Of a stretch of 64,000 bases of DNA, positions 1 to 64,000 are shown in pieces. Below the pieces are notes generated by a model. It saw only the letters and a program-made list of their open reading frames with translations, had not been told where the DNA came from and ran no database searches. Origin of the DNA: Ficedula albicollis (taxonomy: Eukaryota > Chordata > Aves > Passeriformes > Muscicapidae); NCBI RefSeq assembly GCF_000247815.1, contig NW_004775925.1:870132-934131 (forward strand), written 5' to 3'. The first letter of the stretch is position 1, and the number at the start of each line of letters is the position of its first letter. A program made the position numbers and the translations under genes.

Positions 1-2318
1 GGAAGGCAACAATTTCAGTGAGTTGAATGTTTCCCACTGGTTCTCAATTGCTCTTCAAACAGTGGGGGCTATGCAATGCTGCTGCAGCCTCCACCACGCT
101 GCACGTGCAGTGATGCTGTGTAGTCACAGTGGCACTTTTTGAAGCCCAACACGATGATGAATTGCCAAGAAAATTATATAAAGGGAATACCTAATGAGAT
201 TTTGCAAATGGCACATTTTATATGCAAAGGCTGCAAAATTCCTTCTCCTCTTTTTGTTTATTGAAGCATTTGGTTCATAATTAACATTTAAGCGTGTTCA
301 AATCAAAATCCTTCAACCAACAAAAGGAAAAGAGGGGAGGCAATTGCCAGTTAATGATACAATTACAAACTGGTTTTGCCTTAATCAGCTCCTAAACGTC
401 TTACACATTCTCAGAACGTAGAGATCAATGCAAGATGCTTGGAATCTGAGAGGAAAAAATCGAATATCAGATGGGACAGAATGTTAGTGAATATAAACAA
501 TAGTTTGGGTATGAAACAAGACCAAACTACTGATTTCTATTTACTGGGGGGTAGCAAACACAATCAGCAGTAAATTGTGACGAAGCAGAAAGCTCACTGG
601 CAGGGAAGAGTCTCCTGCATTAGTAGATCGAATTCTCCCCCCGTACACTCTCGAGAGGGATTCACTCACTGGACTCGGCCCCAGGTAAATACACACAGGT
701 TTAAACAGTGTTAAAACCTGCTGACATTTACACAGGTATCTAAGAGTTTCACATTCTCCCCATGAACTACTTGTCAGCTCCAGAACTGCAGTTTCACCTC
801 AGAGTCAGCTGACTTTGCATGGATTGAAACCCATGAAGAGAAGTCCTCTGAAAGTCTCTGCATGGAATTCCTTTGCTTCTTACTGTGCTATTGTACAGCT
901 CTTCTACTCTGAGCTTCATTTGAAAAGAACAACAAAGCAAACTTGCAGGGAAGATTATGCAAAGAGGAAGAATAGTGGGGAAGAGATTACTATTACATTT
1001 ACATACATGAAAAAACCCTCAACCCTTCAATGCCCACTAGTGTCCTTTCCTAAAGGGTGCACTCCCAGTTTGAGGGAGTGGGATAGGGAATATTTAAAGC
1101 AAAGCTGAAGAGAGGAAGGTGAACAAGGAGGTGGGGTTTGCTAAATGCTTCAAAATTCCGTGTGTCCAATGTTTGCAGCAACGATGAGCTCCCAAAGCAG
1201 AGAGAATGGAAATATCCAGACACTCTTGACAAGACCTTACCCGGATTTTCAGGAAAGCTTAGCAAGGTAAGGCTTTAAGGAAGGCTTAGTTCATGCTTGC
1301 AACTGCTCAGAAAGGAGGAATTAGGAAGACGATTGCTGAACTTGGAAGGCTTTCTCCATTCTGCTGCTTTAGTTCTTCTACTGAATAATCATTTAAAGTC
1401 ATTAACCAGGCAGGGAAAGATATCCTAAACCAATGCACTCTAAAAAAGAAAGGAACTGAAGTGGTTTGAAAAAGAGGTGAAGCAAGATGGGGAAAGAAGA
1501 GGCAGAACTGAGCATTGGCAGGGACACAGCCATCTCTTACACAAAGGAGCGTTTCTACTTTCCAAATGCAGATTTTAACTGGCAAGGAGAGAGAATGAAT
1601 AAGAGACAGATTTCAATCAAGGGCTTCAAGATAAAGTTTGTAATACTTAGGGGGAAAAAAGGTGGATTGTAGAATTGCTTTGCAGTAAAAACTACCTTTA
1701 TAAAGTTTTCTGTCGAAAAAAGATTTTGTATAGACATAAACACTCCTGTTTAAATACATGTGTTGCATTGAAATTGAAAATAAGCCAGGACAAGTGAGTG
1801 TATGCACAATGACAGTTACTACAATAGTCAAACGAAGAATAAACCCCTAAAAATATGATTTGGACATGCTGCACTGCCCAGGAGCAGCCCAAACACACGC
1901 ATGAGCCAGGTGATGCACACACATGAGGACAGAATAATTTCCAGCAGCTTGGCAGGAACACAGTTTTCCTGACTTTGACATACTCTATTAAAGTCAGTGT
2001 AATTTCCAAAGGGAAATTGAAACATGTTCTGTAGCTGCATGACAGTTTAATAGTGGAAGTGCAATGAGGAATACTGTAGGAGACAAGGAGATAAGAGATC
2101 AGTTTGCATCCTACCCATACTGCAACGTGGAGTTTTAATTAATGAGCCAGTTTGCCCTAGAGGACTGATCCAAACAGCACAGGAACTTTTCTGCAGTGAA
2201 ATCAGGGATGAACCCCTTGGAAAAACAAATGAGAGAAGGGAAGCTCTGAACAAAGACAATTCCTGAGAAGAATGTAGCATGGGATGTGTCAAGGACTGAT
2301 GGCCAGGAAGTCGTAAAA

Positions 2319-2515
2319 CCACAGAATCAGAGAATGAGGTGGCTTGGAAGGGATCTTAAAGCTCACCTCAACCCACCCCCCTGACATGGGCAAGGACACC
2401 TTCACTACCCCAGGGTGCTGCAGCCCAGCCTCCAACACTTCTATGGATGGAGAAGCCACAGCTTCTCTGGGCATTTGTCCAAAAATTCTTTGCCCAAAAA
2501 CCTGTACCATGATTT
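2319..2515 (-). mobile_element. CR1 LINE 3' fragment
   Basis: Starts with CACAGAATCAGAGAATGAGG, the reverse of a CR1 3' tail. It continues with diverged versions of the GGGACCTT..., CCCTGCCATGGGCAGG and CAGCTTCTCTGGGC blocks shared by other copies in the window. Old and diverged. Confidence 0.75.
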
Positions 2516-4148
2516 AGCTCCTATTTTATCATGTTGAACACAAACTGCAGAAAGACACGACTTCACAAAAATGAAAAAATTGGGGCATGGGAAGGACAGG
2601 TAGGAACACAGATTGCAACTGAGGGAAGCTCAATCCATCACAGCAGATTGCACAAGACCTGGAAGGACACGGTGAGTCCTGGTTTTTGGCTATGCACTGA
2701 AGAGGAAACTACCTGAAAATCTATGGACCACAGATTACTGCCAGACTGCTTCACAAAAGCTGTGTCTCAATGAATAAGAGCTGATGCTATTTTAGACTTT
2801 GTTTTGGCAAGTAATAAAGACATTAAGAAGAGGTGGTAATAAAACATTAACTTGGATTGAGTGCATACAAGCACATTCACATTAAATTAAGGATAAAAAG
2901 AGGTTAAGTGTTGTAAGAGAATCAAAGTTCACTCTTTAACTATGAGAAGTGAAATCAAACAGTAAAATCAAGTGGACTAAGGAGATCAGGAATGGGAAAG
3001 CTGCCATCTAAACATTTCTCTCAGGTCAAAGACGCAAAACTATTTGAAAGCTGCATCCTCAGAGATAACCTCAAAAAGGACATGAGGATCAATTAAAGAG
3101 ACTTTGTATTAAGGAGAGGAAAGGATTCATTAGCAACGTCTTTAAAACCAGCAAGAAGCAGAGAGAGAAAATAAGAACTGCCAGAAGCCAAGCTGTGCCA
3201 TTGCTCAGCAAATGAAAACAAAGCAGCATGAGATGTTTCAACCGTACAAGTAAAGGAAACCAGGAAGGGAAGGGAAGTGAGGACACTTTAAGGAGAGGTA
3301 AGAGAAAAACCAATCAGATGTATCCTTAATACTCAGTTCTGCAGCAATAAATAACAAAGAAACAAATCAGGGTAAGGTACAGTCCAGCACTGACTACGGA
3401 AAATCAAGTATCAATCAAAATAACCCATAAGGTTTAAAAAAAAGAATTATCTTTTTTTCCTGACTCTTGCAAGTATGAATTTGATAGAGAAGCTCAAATA
3501 TTTAAATAAATAGTTGCACAAGTGCTCACCTTTGTACACAGATGCCACTTCCCCTACAACAAGTAGTACTCACATGAAAAGGAGGAGGTTTGGGACTTGC
3601 TACTTGAGTATCCAATGACATTAAGATTTTACATTGCAACTCATCAACTCCTCCATATTTAAAAATTAGGACTTTAAAATAAACTAAGACTTTACCAGTT
3701 TATGAAGTAAAAATTCTCTAGCTGCTAATTGATTACCAAAACTGTGATATTAAAAACAGCTCAAAGCCAACCTGCCAAATCTTCAGTTTGCAATCAACAA
3801 GACAAAGTTTCCCAAGTAATTAAAACCCACTGTCTTTAGGAGAAGGTGATAAAGACATTTCACAAGCATTCCTAGTACTTTTTTAAAAATTTGGGAAAAA
3901 TATCACTATAGCTTAAGGACCATTTTTTCAGGTGGATCTCATTTTCTTGCTCAATATTATCCTGTGCATTATTTTTTTGAAAGAGTGAGTTTGCCTGACC
4001 AATACACTTGAAATACCAAGTACATTAATGTGAAGTGTCAGCTTTCACAAAACAATCGGATGAACAAGTGTGAAGATGGAAGAATTCGAGTTCCCATATT
4101 TGACCAAGTTTCTTAAATAAGGCAGAATTCAAATATGCCAAGCTTTAT

Positions 4149-4300
4149 GTGAGATCTGTGGCTATGCCATCCCTGTAACTGTTCAAGGCTGGCCAGGGCT
4201 TGGAGCAAACTGGGCTAGTGAAAGCTGTCCCTGCCCATGGCAGCAGGTGGAACGAGATCTTTGAAGTCCCTTCCAACCCAAACCATTCCATGACCTCTGT
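4149..4300 (+). mobile_element. CR1 LINE 3' fragment
   Basis: Forward CR1 3' end: CTTGGAGCAAACTGGGCTAG, CCCTGCCCATGGCAG and CCTTCCAACCCAAACCATTC, then a degenerate tail. 5'-truncated. Confidence 0.75.
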
Positions 4301-5033
4301 TCCAGACCTCGAAGGATTTTGTCCTTCAAACACCCACATCACTCTAAGCACACAGTGAGCTGATCCTTGCCCAGCCCACTGCAAGACAGTGGCCGAGGCT
4401 GCTCTGAATTGTGAGCTGCCTCATCAGCTGCAGAATCTGTTTTTGCAATCACAGAGTGATTCTGATTTTATAACCACCAAGCTTTACCCACTGCTTCTCC
4501 TGCACCAGCTTCATCACCACAGCCAGCCTGGCGTCCACAGCACTGCCTGCCAACCGATTATCCTGAATAAAGGGAAAGGATGAGCTGCTTGTCCTGCAGT
4601 GCCACCAGTCTGAGGCAGCAGAAGGAGGAAGGGGGGGCCCTTGAGCTGTGCCTTTTGAGTACAGGCACTAAAGAGCTACTAAAACATTTCTTCTGTCTGC
4701 TCTTTCCAAGCCTTGTTTTCAGCTTTATCAGTCTTTTTCTGCAACACCAGTATCTGCACATTTGAAGTCAGACACCTCGTCAAACACAGCGCTATTAATG
4801 AATGAGTGCCTCTCTTTACTTCACAGCACATCTTCAGATCCACTGGGCTAAGGCAACATCAGAAGATGCTTCACACCTTCCTCCTCTTATCCAGGAACAT
4901 CAAACTCTGTCTGCTCTGGGATTACACCAGGCTGGTTCAGCTTGGACAACTCCACGCACAGCAAACTGCCACAGCTCTTGAGAGAAATAAAAAAGCACCT
5001 TTAAACAATTTGGCATCTATTAGCAGCTTTTAC

Positions 5034-58637
<53,604 letters not shown>

Positions 58638-59094
58638 CTGCAAACAAAAACACAGACAAGCATTAGTGTCCAGTGGTTTTAAACACTCAGAAAGGATTCC
58701 CTAAATTCTGAAGATCCATCATTAGATTATTATTTACTTAAGAGCCATTATAAGCAAACCAACTACAGCACCCAGCTGGGAGTCTCCTGTTGAACTCTCT
58801 GTGCAGGCCTTCTGATGATTGTTCTTCAAGAATGGCATCCTGAAGGACATCACTTCAAGAGTGATGGTTTCTCTACCGGATTGATGTCATGGTTCCAAAC
58901 CTGTATGTATGCATATACCACCTAATCACCAGAAGGAATTCCCCAACAGAAGCTAAAATTATTCCTAAACTATTTATTTACACAAACTGCACCATTTTTG
59001 CATGCAGTTCAGATGAAGTCCGTTGTACAGCCTCTCACACATTCTGCATCTGACTCTCCACAAACTCCTTGACAACCTCCTGAATTGAGGACTG

Positions 59095-59240
59095 ATCCTC
59101 AAGCCCCATCCCTGGAAGTCAAGGCCAGGTTGGACATGGCTTGGAGCAACCTGGTCTAATGGAAAGTGTCCCTGCCTGTGGCATGGGGTGGAATGAGACA
59201 GGTTTTAAGATCCCTTCCACCCCAAACATTCTATGATTTT
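59095..59240 (+). mobile_element. CR1 LINE 3' fragment
   Basis: Forward CR1: CATCCCTGGAAGTCAAGGCC, AGGTTGGACATGGCTTGGAG, CAACCTGGTCTAATGGAAAG, and the 3' end ACCCCAAACATTCTATGATT. Confidence 0.86.
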
Positions 59241-60039
59241 ACATTGCTATCAACATCTGCAAGTGCTGCACAGTGCAAATTCTACACCAGCAAAAGACAA
59301 AAACAAGAGCCAAACCATTAGGATACATATTCCTATCTCATATGAATTGGTCAAAATATTCCAGATGAGTTCTAATGAATTCTAATAAATGACAGGGAAG
59401 GATGGCAGCAAAAAGGCAGCAGCACCTGAAGGTACCCAAACACCTCGCTCTGGTAGTGGCACCCAAAACAGGATTCCTTCCTAGGCAAGTTACGAACTCC
59501 ATCGTGGGCACAGGGCTGGAGCAAATCACAGCCCCCTGGCAAAATTCAACTGTCCTACTTACAACACAGCTTTAAGATAAAAACACTCTAAATTTAAACT
59601 TGGCAAAAAGAGAAGCAATCAAGACCACAAGTTCCCCACACCGGTATCTTGTGCCTTTCCCCAGTGATCTGTTAATGTTACCGTCTCACTTTTCTAAATA
59701 TTTTGGCTGTGTCAAAAATGATTTTCCAAACTCTGTTCCATGAAGCTTTTTTAAGGTTTATCTCTGATTTAAATTTGAAAAAGCAAAACCCACAGATTTT
59801 TAAACACCACCTTCCTCTGTCTATAAATGAATTTATGATAATACTTTTCAACCTGAGAAACTGAGCTGAAGATTTTTAAAACCCAATTACTGAACTTCTG
59901 CAAGAAATGGACATTCAAGCAAGTGAAGAAAAAACTCAGATTTTTGGAAGTACAAGAAGCATCTGGGCTTTCTATGGAGACACAGATGTAGGCGTAAATA
60001 GAGATTAGATTAAAAAGAAATACACATAGAGATGGTATA

Positions 60040-60275
60040 GATTTTGGGCCGGACATTGGGCAGGAATTGTTCCCTGGCAGGGTGGGCAGCCCCGGCACAG
60101 GGTGCCCAGAGCAGCTGGGGCTGCCCCTGGATCCCTGGCAGTGCCCAAGGCCAGGCTGGACATCGGGGCTGGGAGGAGCTGGGACAGTGGGAAGTGTCCC
60201 TGCCATGGCAGGGGTGGCACTGGGTGGGCTTTGAGGTCCCTTCCAACCCAAACCATTTCATGATTATGTGATTTA
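60040..60275 (+). mobile_element. CR1 LINE 3' fragment
   Basis: Forward CR1: GGGCAGGAATTGTTCCCTGG, GTGCCCAGAGCAGCTGGGGC, CCTGCCATGGCAGGGGTGGC, and the 3' end AACCCAAACCATTTCATGAT. Confidence 0.86.
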
Positions 60276-61349
60276 TATTTCTTCTAAAACTTCACTATCT
60301 TTGAGAATTCAAACAGGGGGCAGTAACATCTAGTCTTTTTGTCTAAAAATTCAACCTTTTGAACATAATGTCCAAGGAAAATCCATGAACCAAACAGTAT
60401 CCACAGTGACAGAACTTCAACTGCAACCAAGAGCAGAGATTCTGGAAACCTGAGCAAGTCTCAAGCTAAAAGCAATCTCATGCCGTGTGCAAGCTTTCAG
60501 GGAGCTTCTACTCAGAGAATTCTTGCAACAATTTTATCTGGAAACAATTACTAATTCATTCACCACAGAAATGTTACCAAGAGTGATATAAAAAACAAAA
60601 CAAAATTATCCTGTTAATACTGTAGTCCCAGGCATGTCACATCTCAGGAGAGAAAAAAAAAGAGCATTTCAACATAAATGTAATTCAATGAAGTTTCAGC
60701 AAAACATTGGATTTCGCTTTAAAAATATAAGTCAAACTTCTTTGATACACTATGAGTAAAAACGTATCTGTAAGTTTCTCAGACTGCTAACTAAACTTCC
60801 TGCCATTATAGACAAATGAGAGATATTAAAAATTTATAATAAATCAGAGTTGACATCTCTGTAAGGAAAATAAATAGGAATTAAGTTCTCACTGTCTGCA
60901 CTGCCTGCCTAGAGCAGGGCAGCAGCATCCATGTTTGTCTATAAAACTCTCCCAATGAGATATAAATCTTCAGCACAAAAGCAAACTGAAATTAGAATTT
61001 CATCCTTCCATTCTGTACAGAAAGTTCAGCTGAGCTCCAAGCTGCAGTAAAAAACCAAACAGCCTGCTCCTCATGCTCACTGCTGCCTGTGCCATACACG
61101 ACACAGGCCTGGGGCTTTGCATAACTGGGACATGTCCAACACAGAGTTTTGGCTTTGTCTGTGAGCAAAGACTTGGGAAGGGAACACGTGAGTAAGTCCA
61201 GAAGGAAAAACGCTCCAGGAATGAGGGACTTGGATACACAAAGCTTTCCTGACATACATCAGGGCGCTCTCACATAGAAGGCTCCTACCCCACGTAACCT
61301 GTCACCAACACCACCAGGCTCAGGGGTCCTTGGCCCCAGAAAGCTTTGG

Positions 61350-61625
61350 TCATATTTGTGAAGTGGGGTTCAACAAGGCCAAGCCAAGTGCCAGGTCCTG
61401 CACTTGGCTCACAGCAAGCCCTGCAGCTCCAGGCTGGGGCACAGGGGCTGGGAAAGGCCCTGGAGGTGCTGTGACAGCGGCTGGACACGAGCCCAGGCGT
61501 GCCCAGGTGGGCAAGAGGCCACTGGAGACCCCCTTTGTCCCCTGTGCTGGCCCTGCTGGGGCATCTCCAGAGCTGGGGCATCTCTGAGAGCCCTGGAGGG
61601 GCTGGAGTGTGTCTAGGGAAGGGAA
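61350..61625 (+). mobile_element. CR1 LINE fragment running into N gap
   Basis: Forward CR1 of the VNTR subfamily: GGTTCAACAAGGCCAAGCCA, AGTGCCAGGTCCTGCACTTG and CCCTGGAGGGGCTGGAGTGT, then GTCTAGGGAAGGGAA. In the complete copy at 23.1 kb the next bases are the minisatellite. Confidence 0.82.
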
Positions 61626-62581
61626 NNNNNNNNNNNNNNNNNNNNNNNNNNNNNNNNNNNNNNNNNNNNNNNNNNNNNNNNNNNNNNNNNNNNNNNNNNN
61701 NNNNNNNNNNNNNNNNNNNNNNNNNNNNNNNNNNNNNNNNNNNNNNNNNNNNNNNNNNNNNNNNNNNNNNNNNNNNNNNNNNNNNNNNNNNNNNNNNNNN
61801 NNNNNNNNNNNNNNNNNNNNNNNNNNNNNNNNNNNNNNNNNNNNNNNNNNNNNNNNNNNNNNNNNNNNNNNNNNNNNNNNNNNNNNNNNNNNNNNNNNNN
61901 NNNNNNNNNNNNNNNNNNNNNNNNNNNNNNNNNNNNNNNNNNNNNNNNNNNNNNNNNNNNNNNNNNNNNNNNNNNNNNNNNNNNNNNNNNNNNNNNNNNN
62001 NNNNNNNNNNNNNNNNNNNNNNNNNNNNNNNNNNNNNNNNNNNNNNNNNNNNNNNNNNNNNNNNNNNNNNNNNNNNNNNNNNNNNNNNNNNNNNNNNNNN
62101 NNNNNNNNNNNNNNNNNNNNNNNNNNNNNNNNNNNNNNNNNNNNNNNNNNNNNNNNNNNNNNNNNNNNNNNNNNNNNNNNNNNNNNNNNNNNNNNNNNNN
62201 NNNNNNNNNNNNNNNNNNNNNNNNNNNNNNNNNNNNNNNNNNNNNNNNNNNNNNNNNNNNNNNNNNNNNNNNNNNNNNNNNNNNNNNNNNNNNNNNNNNN
62301 NNNNNNNNNNNNNNNNNNNNNNNNNNNNNNNNNNNNNNNNNNNNNNNNNNNNNNNNNNNNNNNNNNNNNNNNNNNNNNNNNNNNNNNNNNNNNNNNNNNN
62401 NNNNNNNNNNNNNNNNNNNNNNNNNNNNNNNNNNNNNNNNNNNNNNNNNNNNNNNNNNNNNNNNNNNNNNNNNNNNNNNNNNNNNNNNNNNNNNNNNNNN
62501 NNNNNNNNNNNNNNNNNNNNNNNNNNNNNNNNNNNNNNNNNNNNNNNNNNNNNNNNNNNNNNNNNNNNNNNNNNNNNNNNN
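61626..62581. other. Assembly gap, 956 N
   Basis: A run of N. It begins exactly where the CR1 minisatellite would start. The missing sequence therefore probably includes that minisatellite and the rest of the CR1. The gap could also hide part of an exon, since an open frame touches its right edge. Confidence 0.95.
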
Positions 62582-64000
62582 TGCTCGTGCTGTATCTGTG
62601 CCAGCTGCTGCTTTCTCACCTGTAATATGTAACGAATGCGGAGCAGTAAAGGGGCTTTGATTTTATAGCTCAATTTTAAATCGACTCATTTCCCGGGAAA
62701 TGCCATTTCACGGTTTGGGAATTGCCGTGTGTTTTAATCTCTGCTTGTTAAACTTGCTGAGGTGAGAAACTCGCCCCTAAGTGAAGAGTTCTGCAGCTGT
62801 AGCACCTAACCAAGAACTGCCTTTAGTCTTTCTAAACCAGTGATTGTAATTAGTGGAGCCATTTGATTGTGAGCCAGTTTGAACAGTCTGTCTTAATCCA
62901 AATAAAACTTAAATGCTTTGAGCAAATTTTGCCTCCCTTTTCCCCTATCAGGCTTTAACAAATAAATTAACTAATGAGAGGCAAAAAGCTCAAAATAGTA
63001 CTGCAGAGCCCTTGGCAGGCAGGAAAGCAGCTGTTCCCGCGGGTGGGATGAAGGAGAAAAACAAGTTAGGTCTCCAGCCTGCTCTTGCTTGTCACTATGG
63101 CAGACTACTGTGACAGCTCACCTACCTCCCTGAGCTCATCTCAGCCAGTGACACTCCTGAGAGCTGGGCACCACTTTTGTCTCTGCTTTGGGAATGATGT
63201 TTGCTTTTTGAGGTTTCAGCTCTGTGTGTTCACATGTAATGGGTTTGACATGACCTGGGCTGTGGGAATCTCACCTGTCAAGTACTCGTGTCCATATACT
63301 TGGGATACTTGGATGGACTCTGTAATTGGATGTGGGAGTTTTAAAATTTCCTAGGAAACATTGTGCAGACGTATTTTAAATTATTTTTGTCATGAAACTA
63401 TGAATTTTTATTTGTACATTTGCATAGATAATTTTAGCATGAGAACAAAATGGTTCCTGAAAGCTGTTGTCCAGTGCTTTGGATTTTTCATATGTCTAAG
63501 AGGAATTTATCTCCATGATTGCTTTACTTCTTACTCTGTGTGCTGTAAATTACCTCTGACAGATTAATTTAAAGCAGAGGAGATGAGAGGAAGTACTGAC
63601 CTTATGATGCATTGATGCATCTGTGGTTAGGTATGGGTAACATTCAGCTGAAATTTCCTCCTTTGACCTGAAGTTTGGTATTTATTGTGTTAAATATCTG
63701 AAATAAGGGCTGACACCAAGACTGCCCTGTTGTTACACCTGTGCTACCTGTGTGTGTTCCTCAGCCCCACAGCAGGGCAAAGAATTGCTTTGGGGCTGGA
63801 ACAAAAATATATCCAAGAGGAAAAGCGAGCGCCCGGTAGACCCAGGTCACATCAACACCTTGAAATTCTCTGGAGCGCGGACGGTGCAGCGGAGTCAGAG
63901 CACGCCAGAGAGAACATTCACTCCATGTGAAGTGCCTTGTGGGTTTCTGCTCTGGAGGACTCCACAGAAGTGGTTCTCCTAGTGCTCTGTCGTAGGATAC
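62582..64000. other. Unassigned right end
   Basis: Mostly unique, AT-rich sequence. No ATRN exon is recognised here. Two weak candidates: a minus-strand open frame at the gap edge (62582-62619) and a CpG-richer plus-strand ORF at about 63766-63927. I cannot assign either to a known gene. Confidence 0.4.

Larger units (their letters stand above)
1..5033 (-). other. ATRN: ATRN intron (partial)
   Basis: This is intron downstream of the last visible exon, running off the window. It holds CR1 pieces at 2319-2515 and 4149-4300 and otherwise AT-rich unique sequence. I found no exon encoding the expected transmembrane helix. A 24-nt exon-like segment at 3530-3553 is discussed in the findings. Confidence 0.7.
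58638..61625 (-). other. ATRN upstream intron or 5' flank
   Basis: No exon recognised. CR1 fragments at about 59095-59240 and 60040-60275 and a longer one from about 61350 to the N gap. The rest is AT-rich unique sequence. Expected to be intron before the first visible CUB exon. Confidence 0.65.

Noticed and set aside
61285..62673. 462-codon ORF across the N gap
   Set aside because: Most of it is N. Its left part is antisense CR1.

Overview
This window is a vertebrate, almost certainly avian, nuclear locus. The reasons are many truncated CR1-type LINE fragments whose 3' ends carry ATTCTATG-like tails, short GT-AG introns and a multi-exon gene typical of a bird. A songbird is my best guess, from the CR1 subfamily style and the compact introns. 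There are no microbial genes, CRISPR arrays or operons.

One gene dominates. It lies on the minus strand and is recognised as ATRN (attractin). Twenty-three coding exons can be placed from 58637 down to 5034. Each is bounded by AG/GT signals and keeps a continuous reading frame of 1126 complete codons. In order they encode a CUB domain, two EGF-like modules, a Kelch beta-propeller, PSI (plexin-semaphorin-integrin) cysteine-rich repeats, a C-type-lectin-like domain, further PSI repeats, two laminin-type EGF modules and a membrane-proximal ectodomain. The signal-peptide/first-EGF exon and the transmembrane/cytoplasmic exons are not seen; they lie outside the window or in gaps. Residue numbers below count from the first complete codon of the first exon in the window (Leu at 58636).

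Layout from high to low coordinate: 58.6-64 kb is upstream intron with CR1 pieces, a 956-nt N gap and two weak exon-like ORFs. 39-58.6 kb carries CUB, EGF and the first Kelch exons. 24.8-39 kb carries the rest of the Kelch propeller and the first PSI repeats. 16.6-23 kb carries the lectin-like, PSI and laminin-EGF exons. 5-10.7 kb carries the second laminin-EGF module and membrane-proximal exons. 1-5 kb is intron.

The odd parts are structural. Two exons sit in near-perfect direct tandem duplications (725 bp, in frame; 1016 bp, out of frame). Two pure poly-G runs of 998 and 905 nt lie inside CR1 elements. Two N gaps also fall inside CR1 elements. A ~330-bp near-identical inverted repeat flanks five exons. 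I read most of these as assembly problems caused by G-rich CR1 copies, although the tandem exon duplications could be real and should be tested. I found no convincing new biological system.
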